Source of the DNA: Parabacteroides merdae ATCC 43184
GTDB lineage: Bacteria > Bacteroidota > Bacteroidia > Bacteroidales > Tannerellaceae
DNA: 64,000 nt
Assembly (NCBI RefSeq): GCF_025151215.1
Contig: NZ_CP102286.1
Span: 2,170,001-2,234,000 of the forward strand
Reading direction: 5' to 3'
The stretch's first letter is position 1. Each line of letters starts with the position of its first letter. Under the pieces are notes generated by a model. It was not told where the DNA came from, searched no databases, and saw only the letters and a list, made by a program, of their open reading frames with translations. The position numbers were made by a program, and so were the translations under genes. Shown one piece after another: positions 54,235 to 63,808 of the stretch.

Positions 54235-55407
54235 ATGAGTGACCAACGTTATAATCTACGCGGTGTATCCGCTTCGAAAGAAGATGTTCACAACGCAATA
54301 AAGAACATCGACAAGGGAATCTTTCCCCAAGCATTCTGTAAGATCATTCCCGACATTCTGGGAGGCGATCCTGAATATTGCAACATCATGCATGCCGACG
54401 GAGCCGGAACCAAGTCATCTTTGGCTTATATGTACTGGAAAGAAACCGGAGACTTGTCCGTATGGAAAGGTATCGCGCAAGATGCTTTGATAATGAATAT
54501 CGACGACCTGCTGTGCGTGGGCGCCGTAGACAACATATTGGTTTCCTCCACCATCGGACGCAACAAGCTGCTGATTCCGGGTGAAGTGATCTCCGCCATC
54601 ATCAACGGGACTGACGAACTGCTGGCCGAACTTCGCGAAATGGGAGTCGGATGCTATGCTACAGGCGGCGAGACGGCCGATGTAGGCGACCTGGTCCGTA
54701 CCATCATCGTCGACAGCACGGTTACCTGCCGCATGAAACGTGCCGACGTGATCGACAATGCGAACATCCGTCCGGGCGACGTGATCGTCGGGCTGGCTTC
54801 TTTCGGACAGGCCACTTACGAGAAAGAATATAACGGAGGCATGGGCAGCAACGGGCTAACCAGTGCGCGCCACGACGTTTTTGCCAAATACCTGGCAGAA
54901 AAATATCCGGAAAGCTTCGACAAGGCTGTCCCCGACGAACTGGTTTACAGCGGTGGCTTGAAGCTGACCGACCCTGTAGAGGGATCGCCGCTGAACGCAG
55001 GCAAGCTGGTGCTTTCTCCCACGCGGACCTATGCGCCGGTAGTCAAAAAACTATTGGATGCCTTGCGCCCAAATATCCATGGTATGGTACACTGCTCAGG
55101 CGGCGCACAGACCAAGGTAATGCACTTCATCGGAAACAATTGCCGTGTGGTCAAGGACAATATGTTCCCCGTTCCCCCACTGTTCAAGACGATCAAGGAA
55201 CAGAGCGGTACGGCCTGGGACGAGATGTACAAAGTGTTCAATATGGGACATCGCCTGGAAGTCTACCTTTCTCCTGAGCATGCGGAAGAAGTGATTGCCA
55301 TCAGCAAATCATTCAATATCGACGCACAAGTTGTCGGCCGTGTAGAAGAAAGCGACAAGAAGGAACTGATTATTAAAAGCGAGTTCGGTGAGTTCATATA
55401 TGGCTGA
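54235..55407 (+). CDS. purM: Phosphoribosylaminoimidazole synthetase (PurM family)
   Basis: A 390-aa AIR synthetase of the longer Bacteroidetes form. Motifs: HADGAGTKSSLAYMYW near 54 (the DGxGTK loop), QDALIMNIDDLLCVGA near 86, GETADVGDL near 146 and MVHCSGGAQTKVMHFI near 285. It closes the imidazole ring of AIR from FGAM with ATP. The stop overlaps the prfA start by eight bases, so the two genes are translationally coupled. Confidence 0.92.
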   Translation: MSDQRYNLRGVSASKEDVHNAIKNIDKGIFPQAFCKIIPDILGGDPEYCNIMHADGAGTKSSLAYMYWKETGDLSVWKGIAQDALIMNIDDLLCVGAVDNILVSSTIGRNKLLIPGEVISAIINGTDELLAELREMGVGCYATGGETADVGDLVRTIIVDSTVTCRMKRADVIDNANIRPGDVIVGLASFGQATYEKEYNGGMGSNGLTSARHDVFAKYLAEKYPESFDKAVPDELVYSGGLKLTDPVEGSPLNAGKLVLSPTRTYAPVVKKLLDALRPNIHGMVHCSGGAQTKVMHFIGNNCRVVKDNMFPVPPLFKTIKEQSGTAWDEMYKVFNMGHRLEVYLSPEHAEEVIAISKSFNIDAQVVGRVEESDKKELIIKSEFGEFIYG

Positions 55408-56509
55408 GAATAACACGCTATTAGAGAAACTGGACGGATTGGTATCGCGCTTCGAAGAGGTATCGACACTCATCACGGACCCGAACGTCATCGCTGACCA
55501 GAAAAGATACGTCAAGCTCACGAAAGAATATAAGGAGCTGAACGAAATCATAAAAGCCCGTAAGGAATATATGCAATGTCTCAACGGCTTGGAAGAGGCC
55601 CGCCTGATGATGGCCGAAACCGATCCGGAGATGAGAGAAATAGCCCGCGAAGAAGCGGCTGCCTGCGAAGCGCGCATTCCGGAACTGGAAGAGGAGATCA
55701 AGCTGCTCCTCGTACCGGCCGACCCGCAGGACGACAAAAACGCCATTGTCGAAATACGTGGCGGAACGGGCGGTGACGAAGCCGCACTCTTTGCCGGAGA
55801 CCTGTATCGCATGTACGTGAAGTATTGCGAGATGAAAGGCTGGAAAGTGGCCCTGTCCAGTTGTAGTGAAGGAGCGGCCGGCGGTTTCAAGGAAATCATC
55901 TTTACCGTGAGCGGAGAAAAGGTGTACGGGACCCTTAAATACGAATCGGGGGTACATCGCGTACAACGCGTGCCGGCTACCGAAACACAAGGACGCGTGC
56001 ATACATCGGCAGCAACCGTTGCCGTCCTCCCCGAAGCAGACGAATTTGACGTGGAAATCAACGAAGGCGAAATCAAATGGGACACGTTCCGTTCGGGTGG
56101 AGCCGGAGGGCAGAACGTAAACAAGGTCGAGTCAGGCGTCCGCCTGCGCTATGTCTGGAAGAACCCGAATACAGGCGTAAGCGAAGAAATCCTGATCGAA
56201 TGTACCGAAACGCGCGACCAGCCGAAGAACAAGGAACGCGCCCTCACGCGCCTGCGTTCGTTTATATATGACAAGGAACACCAGAAATATCTGGATGACA
56301 TTGCTAACAAACGTAAGACGATGGTTTCCACCGGCGACCGCTCGGCGAAGATCCGTACCTACAATTATCCGCAGGGACGCATCACCGACCATCGCATCAA
56401 CTACACGATTTATAATCTTTCAGCCTTTATGGATGGGGATATACAAGGATGCCTCGATCAACTGATCGTGGCCGAGAACGCTGAACGACTGAAAGAGTCT
56501 GAACTATAA
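55400..56509 (+). CDS. prfA: Peptide chain release factor 1
   Basis: A 369-aa class I release factor that reads UAA and UAG. The codon-recognition tripeptide is PAT in [14 protein letters not shown] and the peptidyl-hydrolase GGQ is in [18 protein letters not shown]. An N-terminal coiled coil is visible at about 20-90. The ATG at 55400 is inside the end of purM; the alternative ATG at 55388 would overlap more. Gene order purM-prfA-pyrF is known in Bacteroidales. Confidence 0.96.
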   Translation: MAENNTLLEKLDGLVSRFEEVSTLITDPNVIADQKRYVKLTKEYKELNEIIKARKEYMQCLNGLEEARLMMAETDPEMREIAREEAAACEARIPELEEEIKLLLVPADPQDDKNAIVEIRGGTGGDEAALFAGDLYRMYVKYCEMKGWKVALSSCSEGAAGGFKEIIFTVSGEKVYGTLKYESGVHRVQRVPATETQGRVHTSAATVAVLPEADEFDVEINEGEIKWDTFRSGGAGGQNVNKVESGVRLRYVWKNPNTGVSEEILIECTETRDQPKNKERALTRLRSFIYDKEHQKYLDDIANKRKTMVSTGDRSAKIRTYNYPQGRITDHRINYTIYNLSAFMDGDIQGCLDQLIVAENAERLKESEL

Positions 56510-56544
56510 CATCATTTTTAGACTAATTTTTTACACGTAACAAC

Positions 56545-57387
56545 ATGAACAAGCAGCAATTATTCGAAAACATCAAGAAGAAGCAGTCCTTCCTTTGCGT
56601 GGGGCTCGATACAGATATAAAGAAGATCCCGCAGCATCTATTGTCAGAAGAAGATCCGATCTTCGCATTCAACAAAGCGATTATCGACGCGACAGCCGAT
56701 TACTGCGTGGCTTATAAACCGAACCTGGCCTTCTATGAAAGTTTAGGCGTAAAAGGGATGCTGTCGTTCGAAAAGACTGTCGCTTACTTGCGTGAAAACT
56801 ATCCCGACCAGTTTATCATTGCAGATGCAAAGCGCGGGGACATCGGAAACACTTCCGAAATGTATGCACGTTCTTTCTTCGACCATATCAAGGTGGATGC
56901 CGTAACGGTCGCTCCGTATATGGGTGAAGACAGCGTGAAACCGTTCCTGATCTATCAGGAAGCCTGGGTGATCCTGCTGGCACTGACCTCCAACAAAGGC
57001 TCGCACGATTTCCAGTTGACGGAAGATGCCAACGGCGAACGGCTGTTCGAAAAGGTATTGAAAAAGTCGCAGGATTGGGCTACAGACGAACAGATGATGT
57101 ATGTGGTAGGCGCTACCCAGGGAAAAATGTTCCTGGATATCCGCAAACACGCTCCCAACCACTTCCTGCTGGTTCCGGGCGTAGGCGCACAGGGCGGAAG
57201 CCTCGCCGAAGTGGCTCAGTACGGCATGAACGACCAGTGCGGATTACTGGTAAACTCTTCCCGTGCTATCATATATGCAGACAAAACGGAGAATTTTGCC
57301 GCCGCAGCGCGTGAAGCAGCCCAAGCCGTACAACGCGAAATGGCAGGATATCTGCATGATAAAGGAATTATTCCCTGTAAAGCATAG
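56545..57387 (+). CDS. pyrF: Orotidine 5'-phosphate decarboxylase (type 2)
   Basis: A 280-aa OMP decarboxylase of the longer, fungal-like PyrF subgroup. The catalytic motif is [18 protein letters not shown] near 92, preceded by [12 protein letters not shown] near 18. The phosphate-binding end is [11 protein letters not shown] near 214 and [11 protein letters not shown] near 241. It makes UMP. It follows prfA by 35 bases in the purM-prfA-pyrF unit. Confidence 0.94.
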   Translation: MNKQQLFENIKKKQSFLCVGLDTDIKKIPQHLLSEEDPIFAFNKAIIDATADYCVAYKPNLAFYESLGVKGMLSFEKTVAYLRENYPDQFIIADAKRGDIGNTSEMYARSFFDHIKVDAVTVAPYMGEDSVKPFLIYQEAWVILLALTSNKGSHDFQLTEDANGERLFEKVLKKSQDWATDEQMMYVVGATQGKMFLDIRKHAPNHFLLVPGVGAQGGSLAEVAQYGMNDQCGLLVNSSRAIIYADKTENFAAAAREAAQAVQREMAGYLHDKGIIPCKA

Positions 57388-57476
57388 GCTATCCCAATAA
57401 TTTTCACCATTTTTGCAAACTGCCTTGAAGCAAGTCCGGGCAGTTGCATTTGAAATACATATAATAAGATTAAGTA

Positions 57477-58532
57477 ATGGAGTTTTCAGCCCAACAAATA
57501 GCGAGCGTTTTAGGTGGAACCGTCGAAGGCGATCCTGAAGTGAAAGTCAACAACTTCTCAAAGATAGAAGAAGGTAAACCGGGGACATTGACCTTTCTGG
57601 CAAACCCCAAATATGAACATTTTATCTACCAAACTGAAGCAAGCATTGTTTTAGTAAACAATGATTTCACTCCCGCCGAACCGATAAAAGCCACATTGGT
57701 CAAGGTTGCCAATGCTTATGCTTCGCTCGCCATACTGTTGAATATGGCGGAACAGGCCAATGTCAAAAAAGCAGGTATAGACGCTACGGCGTTCATCGCC
57801 GGTTCGGCAACGGTCGGCGAAGGATGTTATGTCGGCAACTTCGCCTACATCGGCGAAGACGTGAAGATCGGCAAGAACAGCCGCATTTATCCGCACGCTT
57901 ATATCGGCGACCATGTGACCATTGGCGATAACTGTACGGTCTATCCGCACGCGACCATCTACAACGGCTGCGTAATCGGCAACAACTGCATTCTGCATGC
58001 CGGAAGCGTGATCGGGTCGGACGGTTTCGGTTTCGCTCCAGAAGGCGATAACTACAAGAAGATCCCCCAGTTGGGTAATGTCGTACTGGAAGACGATGTC
58101 GAAATCGGGGCCAATACCACGATAGACCGCGCCGTTATGGACTCGACCATCATCCGCCGGGGTGTCAAACTGGACAATCTGGTACAGATTGCCCACAACG
58201 TGGAAGTCGGCGAAAACACGGTCATGGCAGCCCAGGTAGGCATTGCGGGTTCCGTAAAGATCGGCAGCCATTGCATGTTCGGAGGCCAAGCCGGGTTATC
58301 CGGACATATCCATGTGGCGGACCATGTGGTATTCGGTGCACAATGCGGCGTGATCAGCGATGTAAAAGAACCGGCAACCCTGTTAGGTGCTCCGGCTATC
58401 AACGCAAAAGCGTTTATGCGCTCCAGCGCGATCTTCAACCGCCTGCCGGATATGTACCGCCAGATGGGACAGATGCGACGTGAGATAGAACGACTTAAAT
58501 TGGCTGTTGACAATGCGCGCAATGGCCAATGA
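57477..58532 (+). CDS. lpxD: UDP-3-O-acylglucosamine N-acyltransferase LpxD
   Basis: A 351-aa LpxD of lipid A synthesis with a left-handed beta-helix of hexapeptide repeats at about 105-300 (for example [22 protein letters not shown]). The UDP-binding N-terminal domain is [23 protein letters not shown]. The catalytic His is in [16 protein letters not shown] near 240. A hairpin AACTGCC/GGCAGTT lies upstream at 57418-57445. It is the first gene of lpxD-lpxC/fabZ-lpxA. Confidence 0.95.
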   Translation: MEFSAQQIASVLGGTVEGDPEVKVNNFSKIEEGKPGTLTFLANPKYEHFIYQTEASIVLVNNDFTPAEPIKATLVKVANAYASLAILLNMAEQANVKKAGIDATAFIAGSATVGEGCYVGNFAYIGEDVKIGKNSRIYPHAYIGDHVTIGDNCTVYPHATIYNGCVIGNNCILHAGSVIGSDGFGFAPEGDNYKKIPQLGNVVLEDDVEIGANTTIDRAVMDSTIIRRGVKLDNLVQIAHNVEVGENTVMAAQVGIAGSVKIGSHCMFGGQAGLSGHIHVADHVVFGAQCGVISDVKEPATLLGAPAINAKAFMRSSAIFNRLPDMYRQMGQMRREIERLKLAVDNARNGQ

Positions 58533-58571
58533 ACAAATCATAAATTATAAATCATAAATCATATAGATCGT

Positions 58572-59957
58572 ATGCAGAAACAGAAGACGCTTGCCACGAG
58601 TTTCTCTATGCAAGGAAAAGGGTTGCATACAGGCTTGGATATCCAGATTACTTTCCACCCTGCACCCGAAAATCATGGATACAAAATCAAACGTGTTGAC
58701 CTGGAAGGAGAACCTGTAATCGATGCCGTTGCTGAAAACGTAGCCGGGACCCAGAGAGGAACCGTACTTTCCAAAAACGGAATCCAAGTAAGCACCATTG
58801 AACATGCGATGGCAGCTTTATATGCCTACGAAATAGATAACTGCCTGATAGAGGTGAACGCACCCGAATTTCCAATTCTCGACGGCAGTTCCCGTTTTTT
58901 CAGTGAAGAGATTCAGAAAGCCGGTGTCGTAGAGCAAAACGCACCGAAGGATTACTATATCGTAAAGCACAAGATTGAAGTCAAGGATGAAGAAACAGGT
59001 TCATCCCTCATTATCTTGCCGGACGACAAGTTTAGCGTCAATGTTTTGATTTCCTTCAATTCGTCTGTGCTTTCCAACCAGTTCGCCACGCTGAACGACC
59101 TGAGTGAATTCCCGACAGAATTGGCTGCTTCCCGCACATTCGTGTTTGTCCGCGAAGTAGAGATGTTGTTGCAGAATAACCTGATCAAAGGTGGTGACCT
59201 CGACAATGCGATCGTCATCTATGACCAAAAAGTATCGCAGGAGGTGCTCGACAATCTTGCCGACAAGCTGTCTATCCCGCATAAGGACGTACAAGACCTG
59301 GGCTACATCAACAATAAACCGCTGGTATTCGACAACGAGCCGGCACGCCACAAGCTGATCGATGTGATCGGTGACCTGGCATTGATCGGCAAACCGATCC
59401 GGGGCCGCGTAATCGCTACCCGTCCGGGACATAAGATCAACAACCAGTTGGCACGCATGATCCGCAAGGACATCAAACAGAACGAAGTTCAGGCTCCCGT
59501 CTATGATCCGAACAGCACTCCGGTAATGGATATCAACCGTATCCGCGAACTGCTCCCGCATCGTTACCCGTTCCTGTTGGTTGACAAGATCATCGAAATC
59601 GGCGGTAACTATATCGTAGGTGTGAAAAACATCACGAGCAACGAACCTTTCTTTACAGGTCATTTTCCCCAGGAACCGGTTATGCCGGGTGTACTGCAAG
59701 TTGAAGCGATGGCCCAGACCGGTGGATTGCTCGTTCTGAATTCGGTAGACGAACCGGAGCGCTATTCCACTTATTTCATGAAGATCGACGGCGTTAAGTT
59801 CCGCCAGAAAGTCGTTCCGGGCGATACGCTGATCCTCCGTTTGGAATTGCTGGCTCCCATCCGCCGTGGTATTTCAACCATGAAAGGATATGTATTCGTA
59901 GGCGATAAGCTGGTCAGCGAAGCCGAATTTATGGCACAAATCGTAAAAAATAAATAA
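58572..59957 (+). CDS. Bifunctional LpxC deacetylase / FabZ dehydratase
   Basis: A 461-aa natural fusion usual in Bacteroidetes. The N-terminal LpxC (about 1-300) has the zinc motif ISTIEHAMAALYAYEIDN, ILDGSSRFF and the C-side DVIGDLALIG. The C-terminal FabZ hot-dog domain (about 315-461) has LLPHRYPFLLVDKI and the active HFPQEPVMPGVLQVEAMAQTGG. It removes the acetyl group from UDP-acyl-GlcNAc and dehydrates 3-hydroxyacyl-ACP. A heptamer-rich hairpin separates it from lpxA. Confidence 0.97.
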   Translation: MQKQKTLATSFSMQGKGLHTGLDIQITFHPAPENHGYKIKRVDLEGEPVIDAVAENVAGTQRGTVLSKNGIQVSTIEHAMAALYAYEIDNCLIEVNAPEFPILDGSSRFFSEEIQKAGVVEQNAPKDYYIVKHKIEVKDEETGSSLIILPDDKFSVNVLISFNSSVLSNQFATLNDLSEFPTELAASRTFVFVREVEMLLQNNLIKGGDLDNAIVIYDQKVSQEVLDNLADKLSIPHKDVQDLGYINNKPLVFDNEPARHKLIDVIGDLALIGKPIRGRVIATRPGHKINNQLARMIRKDIKQNEVQAPVYDPNSTPVMDINRIRELLPHRYPFLLVDKIIEIGGNYIVGVKNITSNEPFFTGHFPQEPVMPGVLQVEAMAQTGGLLVLNSVDEPERYSTYFMKIDGVKFRQKVVPGDTLILRLELLAPIRRGISTMKGYVFVGDKLVSEAEFMAQIVKNK

Positions 59958-59961
59958 ATCA

Positions 59962-60053
59962 ATGATTTATGATTTCAGATGTATGACTTATGGTAACGAC
60001 ATGATACGATAAACCATACATCCGAAATCATAAATAATAAATCATAAATCATT
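59962..60053 (+). repeat. Long hairpin and AAATCAT heptamers between lpxC/fabZ and lpxA
   Basis: ATTTATGATTTC (59965-59976) pairs perfectly with GAAATCATAAAT (60024-60035), extended by GATGTATG/CATACATC after one mismatch, with a 29-base loop. AAATCAT heptamers run up to the lpxA ATG. No T run follows the stem, so read-through is expected. Confidence 0.65.
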
Positions 60054-60839
60054 ATGAACATATCCCCTTTAGCAGTCGTTCATCCCGAAGCTAAAATCGG
60101 TCAGAATACAACAGTCGACCCTTTCGCCGTAATCGAAAAAGATGTCGTGATCGGTGACAACTGTCGTATCTATTCGCACGCGACTATTTTAGACGGTGCC
60201 CGGATCGGCAATAATTGCCAGGTATTTCCCGGAGCCGTTATTGCCGGTATCCCTCAAGACCTGAAATTTAAAGGAGAAATTACAACTGCCGAAATCGGAA
60301 ACAACACCATTCTCCGCGAATGCGTGACCGTCAATCGCGGAACAGCCTCTAAAGGCAAAACCGTTGTCGGCAACAATTGCCTGATTATGGCCTATTCCCA
60401 TATTGCCCATGATTGCTTGCTGAAAGATAATATCATTATCGGCAATGCTTCACAGATAGCCGGAGAAGTAGAGATCGACGACTTCGCCATCGTTAGCGGT
60501 GGTAGCCTGGTTCACCAGTTCTCCCGTATATCCAAGCACGTCATGATACAAGGCGGTTCCCGGATCGGCAAAGATATTCCTCCTTATACCCTGATCGGAC
60601 GTGATCCGATCGTGTACTGTGGTATCAATATCGTAGGATTACGCCGTCGCGGATTTACCAACAGCCAGGTATTCTTGATCCAGGATATCTACCGTACGCT
60701 TTATACACGCGGCCTCAACAATACGGAAGCTTTGAAAGCCATCGAAACCGAATACGAGCCCAGTGAAGAACGGGATCTGATTCTGAACTTCATCAAATCA
60801 TCCCAGCGCGGTATCGTCAGAGGTTCGATCGATGAATAA
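60054..60839 (+). CDS. lpxA: UDP-N-acetylglucosamine acyltransferase LpxA
   Basis: A 261-aa first enzyme of lipid A synthesis. It has a beta-helix of hexapeptides from the N-terminus (VHPEAKIGQNTTVDPFAVIEKDVVIGDN), the active His in MAYSHIAHDCLLKDN near 122, the characteristic NIVGLRRRGF near 200, and a helical C-terminal trimer-capping domain. It acts on UDP-GlcNAc and 3-hydroxyacyl-ACP, with FabZ encoded in the fused gene just upstream. Confidence 0.97.
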   Translation: MNISPLAVVHPEAKIGQNTTVDPFAVIEKDVVIGDNCRIYSHATILDGARIGNNCQVFPGAVIAGIPQDLKFKGEITTAEIGNNTILRECVTVNRGTASKGKTVVGNNCLIMAYSHIAHDCLLKDNIIIGNASQIAGEVEIDDFAIVSGGSLVHQFSRISKHVMIQGGSRIGKDIPPYTLIGRDPIVYCGINIVGLRRRGFTNSQVFLIQDIYRTLYTRGLNNTEALKAIETEYEPSEERDLILNFIKSSQRGIVRGSIDE

Positions 60840-60840
60840 T

Positions 60841-60912
60841 AATGTGCCAATTTGAAAATGTGCCAATGTGCCAATGAAAGAATGAATTTTATGGGGTATA
60901 TTGGCACATTAT
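60841..60912. repeat. ATGTGCCA repeats with inverted copy
   Basis: AATGTGCCAAT occurs at 60841 and 60857 and overlaps a further copy, and ATTGGCACATT lies near 60900, giving a hairpin after lpxA. Confidence 0.55.
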
Positions 60913-60916
60913 TTTA

Positions 60917-60945
60917 TTGCCACATTGTTTTTTTTACTACTTTTG
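60917..60945 (+). promoter_or_regulatory. Promoter of the pRiA4b-like gene, TTG and TACTTTTG
   Basis: TTG at 60917-60919 and TACTTTTG at 60938-60945 are 18 bases apart; the ATG is at 60971. Confidence 0.5.
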
Positions 60946-60970
60946 AACCAACAAAAAACTAATAACGACT

Positions 60971-61531
60971 ATGGTATTTAGATTTTTAATTCTATCAGAT
61001 GAAGTTGACGACTTCAAACGTGAGATCAAGATCGACTCAGAAGCAACATTTCTGGATTTGTACAATGCCATTATGGATTCTGTAGGGTATACAAAAGACC
61101 AGATGTGTTCTTTCTTCATCTGTGATGATGACTGGAGCAAGAATACGGAAATCACATTGGTTGAAATGGATACTTCTTCCGAAGTGGACAATTATATAAT
61201 GGAAGATACACGTCTGGAAGAGCTTCTGGAAGACGAACACCAGAAGTTGCTTTTTGTCTTCGATTATATGACTGAACGCGCTTTCTTCATGGAACTCCGT
61301 GAAATCATCCCAGGCAAAGATCTGGACAAAGCCGTATGCAGCAAATCTATCGGCGAAGCACCTGTTCAGATCATGTCGTTCGACGAAATGGACGCCAAAA
61401 CAGGTAACACCGAAATAGGTGAAGATTTCTACGGCGATTCCGAATACGATATCGACGAACTCGATAAAGAAGGTTTCGACGGGCTCGGCGACGGACCGAT
61501 GGATAACCCATACGACGACGAGCGCTTTTGA
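60971..61531 (+). CDS. pRiA4b ORF-3-like acidic protein
   Basis: A 186-aa very acidic cytoplasmic protein. The N-terminal part FRFLILSDEVDDFKREIKIDSEATFLDLYNAIMDSVGY and the segment SFFICDDDWSKNTEITL match the plasmid pRiA4b ORF-3-like family (also called IS1096 passenger-like), whose fold is ubiquitin-like. The C-terminal tail is nearly all Asp, Glu and Gly. Function unknown; it precedes miaA by three bases and is cotranscribed with it. There is no sign of a mobile element here. Confidence 0.82.
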   Translation: MVFRFLILSDEVDDFKREIKIDSEATFLDLYNAIMDSVGYTKDQMCSFFICDDDWSKNTEITLVEMDTSSEVDNYIMEDTRLEELLEDEHQKLLFVFDYMTERAFFMELREIIPGKDLDKAVCSKSIGEAPVQIMSFDEMDAKTGNTEIGEDFYGDSEYDIDELDKEGFDGLGDGPMDNPYDDERF

Positions 61532-61534
61532 TTA

Positions 61535-62443
61535 ATGAACTCTCTTGTCATATTATTGGGGCCGACAGGAGTCGGCAAGACAGAACTGAGTCTGCGTGTA
61601 GCAGAGCATTTCGGTTCTCCGATCATTTCTTCCGACTCCCGTCAGCTTTACAAAGACCTTCCGATAGGCACAGCCGCCCCTACGGTTGAACAGATGGCAC
61701 GTGTACGCCATTATATGGTCGGCACATTGTCACTCACCGATTATTACAGCGCAAGCAGTTTCGAGGAAGATGTGATGTCTCTACTCAGGGAACTCCACCA
61801 GACACATCCGACTGTCGTTATGACAGGTGGTAGCATGATGTATATCGATGCCGTCACAAAAGGGATCGACGATATCCCCACCGTCACCCCCGAAATCCGA
61901 ACCGCCATCTACAAGCAATTTGAAGAAGAGGGCCTCTCCCCTATCCTTGCCGAGTTGAAGGAAACAGACCCTATACATTATAATGAAGTAGATCGAAACA
62001 ACTACAAACGCGTAATCCATGCCGTTGAAATCTGCCGCATGACCGGCAAACCCTATTCCTCCTTCCGTACCAACACCCGAAAAGAACGGCCGTTCCGTAT
62101 CATCCAGATAGGACTTACCCGCGACCGTGAAGAACTTTACGATCGCATCAACCGCCGCGTAGACCAAATGATGGCCGACGGCATGCTGGAAGAAGCACGC
62201 CGCGTTTATCCTTTCCGCAAATTGAACTCCCTCAACACTGTCGGCTACAAAGAGCTGTTCAAATACCTGGATGGCGAATGGACATTAGATTTCGCCATTG
62301 AAAAGATAAAACGCAACTCTCGTGTTTACGCTCGCAAACAAATGACCTGGTTCAAACGGGATACTGACATCCGATGGTTCCATCCGGATGAAAAGGAGGC
62401 GATACTGTGCTATTTAGACGCCACCCTCAACACCCGCTTGTGA
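61535..62443 (+). CDS. miaA: tRNA dimethylallyltransferase MiaA
   Basis: A 302-aa enzyme that prenylates A37 of UNN-reading tRNAs. Walker [13 protein letters not shown] at 9-20, then [19 protein letters not shown], the segment [20 protein letters not shown] near 95, RDRVEELYDRI-like [18 protein letters not shown], and [14 protein letters not shown] near 235. Bacteroidales often have two miaA paralogues; whether a second exists is not visible here. Confidence 0.95.
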   Translation: MNSLVILLGPTGVGKTELSLRVAEHFGSPIISSDSRQLYKDLPIGTAAPTVEQMARVRHYMVGTLSLTDYYSASSFEEDVMSLLRELHQTHPTVVMTGGSMMYIDAVTKGIDDIPTVTPEIRTAIYKQFEEEGLSPILAELKETDPIHYNEVDRNNYKRVIHAVEICRMTGKPYSSFRTNTRKERPFRIIQIGLTRDREELYDRINRRVDQMMADGMLEEARRVYPFRKLNSLNTVGYKELFKYLDGEWTLDFAIEKIKRNSRVYARKQMTWFKRDTDIRWFHPDEKEAILCYLDATLNTRL

Positions 62444-62454
62444 CACAGGGCGTT

Positions 62455-62520
62455 TTTTCCCTATCACTAATCCCAAACTTCTCTATCACTGTCTCGTCCT
62501 GATTTGAAGTGATACTAAAA
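62455..62520. repeat. CTATCACT repeats and inverted AAATCAGGACGAGA, locus E
   Basis: CTATCACT at 62461 and 62483 are 22 bases apart. TCTCGTCCTGATTT at 62492-62505 is the exact complement of locus D at 52993, and AGTGATA follows near 62509, giving an inverted pair around it. It lies between convergent miaA and the DUF486 gene. Confidence 0.6.
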
Positions 62521-62522
62521 TC

Positions 62523-62894
62523 TTATTTCTTAAACACCAGATAAACTGCCGCCACCAGAAACAGGAAAGCCAGCGCATGGTTCCACTTAAACGATTCGCC
62601 TTTGAAGGCAATCGAACTAAAACCGACAAAGACAACCAGCGTAATCACCTCCTGGATCACCTTCAATTGGATCAGGTTAAAAGGCCCGCCATTATCACGG
62701 AAACCCATCCGGTTTGCCGGGACCTGAAAACAATATTCAAAAAACGCTAAAAACCAGCTGAACAAGACAACACCGATCAACGGCAGATGCTCGAACCAAC
62801 TGAACTGCTGCTTCATCTTCAAATGTCCGTACCAGGCACACGTCATAAAGATATTGGATGCGACCAATAACAGAATAGTATAAAATCCTTGCAT
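62523..62894 (-). CDS. DMT-family (DUF486) membrane protein
   Basis: A 123-aa protein with four membrane helices (about 3-22, 38-56, 76-95 and 104-120) and the DUF486 pattern SNIFMTCAWYGHLK and LFSWFLAFFEYCFQVPANRMG. The family belongs to the drug/metabolite transporter superfamily, in which small four-helix proteins act as dimers. The substrate is unknown. It starts eight bases after the ttcA stop on the same strand. Confidence 0.85.
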   Translation of the reverse strand: MQGFYTILLLVASNIFMTCAWYGHLKMKQQFSWFEHLPLIGVVLFSWFLAFFEYCFQVPANRMGFRDNGGPFNLIQLKVIQEVITLVVFVGFSSIAFKGESFKWNHALAFLFLVAAVYLVFKK

Positions 62895-62902
62895 GAGATG
62901 AT

Positions 62903-63658
62903 TTATGATTTATGATTTATAATTTTAGGAAGATAGTCCTCCTGAATATTCGACATACTGCTCCAAAGGCTATAGCGCGCCTCAGGGTTGATCGCCTCCA
63001 GACGCGACAATACCTCCTTCATATCCGAACGGCTGGAGCCGGATTCGTACGGGCAATTCTTGATCTGTTTCCGATATCCTCTCCACACAGCAATCCGGGT
63101 CAAATCTTTCTCCTCCACCAGACACATGGGGCGGATAATCTCCATATCGAACTTATCCATCTTTAGGCGCGGTGGCATCGTTCCGATCGCTCCCTGGTGG
63201 ATCATGTTCATCAGAAGGGTTTCGAGAATATCGTCCTGATGATGCCCGAGGGCGATCTTGTTGCAACCATGCCTCTTTGCAATATCGAACAAGGCTTTCC
63301 GCCGCGTCCAAGAACAAAGGAAACAAGGAGACTTGCGGGTATCGGTCGAAGCGTCGAAGCTCGTCTCATGCACGAAAAAGGAAAGGCCGTGCTCATCTGC
63401 CCGGCTTTTCAGGTAGTCAATATCCGAACGATAAGGGATATTTGACATCACGATATGCGTCACGATCACCTCGAACCGAGGCCGGAATATCTTGGAACGG
63501 CGTCCGAGCAAGTCCACCAACGCCAACGAATCTTTTCCCCCCGACAATCCGATCAATATACGGTCACCATCCACAATCAGACCATATTCGAATATCGCCT
63601 TCTTGACTTTCTCTTCTACTTTACGAAACAGGAGTTCCTCTTCTGTCAACTTTGCCAT
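62903..63658 (-). CDS. ttcA: tRNA 2-thiocytidine synthetase TtcA family protein
   Basis: A 251-aa PP-loop ATPase. The PP-loop is GLSGGKDSLALVDLL near 35, with CFLCSWTRRKALF (CxxC) near 117 and GHHQDDILETLLMNM near 138, the marks of the TtcA/TtuA group that thiolates tRNA using an iron-sulfur cluster. TtcA modifies C32 in tRNA; a related subgroup acts on U54, so the exact target is inferred. It is cotranscribed with the DUF486 gene. Confidence 0.88.
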   Translation of the reverse strand: MAKLTEEELLFRKVEEKVKKAIFEYGLIVDGDRILIGLSGGKDSLALVDLLGRRSKIFRPRFEVIVTHIVMSNIPYRSDIDYLKSRADEHGLSFFVHETSFDASTDTRKSPCFLCSWTRRKALFDIAKRHGCNKIALGHHQDDILETLLMNMIHQGAIGTMPPRLKMDKFDMEIIRPMCLVEEKDLTRIAVWRGYRKQIKNCPYESGSSRSDMKEVLSRLEAINPEARYSLWSSMSNIQEDYLPKIINHKS

Positions 63659-63660
63659 AC

Positions 63661-63726
63661 TTTATTAATTAAGAATTAAAAATTAAGAATAAAAAAATAA
63701 GGGTTTTGATTCTTGATTTTAATTCC
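63661..63726. repeat. AT-rich heptamer-like repeats upstream of ttcA
   Basis: ATTAAG and AATTAAAA words repeat around 63665-63690 and TTGATT words near 63700-63720, in the region 5' of ttcA. No gene. Confidence 0.4.
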
Positions 63727-63734
63727 TATTTTTG
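63727..63734 (+). promoter_or_regulatory. -7 box TATTTTTG of the TPR-protein gene
   Basis: Exact TAnnTTTG match, rightward, with TTTG 18 bases upstream. The ATG at 63809 is 75 bases away. Confidence 0.55.
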
Positions 63735-63744
63735 TAATCGGACA

Positions 63745-63752
63745 CAAAAGTA
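63745..63752 (-). promoter_or_regulatory. -7 box TACTTTTG of ttcA
   Basis: Exact TAnnTTTG match on the minus strand (plus CAAAAGTA). It faces the rightward box only 10 bases away, so the two promoters overlap. Confidence 0.5.
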
Positions 63753-63753
63753 A

Positions 63754-63808
63754 TGATTTTAGATTTATGGATTATAAATCTAAAATCAAAATCATAAATC
63801 ATAAATCA
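63754..63808. repeat. AAATCAT heptamer repeats with a TTTAGATT palindrome
   Basis: GATTTTAGATTTAT and ATAAATCTAAAATC (63755 to about 63788) form a hairpin, followed by AAATCATAAATCATAAATC up to the ATG at 63809, as also seen before lpxA. Confidence 0.6.

Noticed and set aside
60971..61531. IS1096 passenger gene as a sign of an insertion sequence
   Set aside because: The family name is historical; no transposase or inverted ends surround it and it is coupled to miaA.
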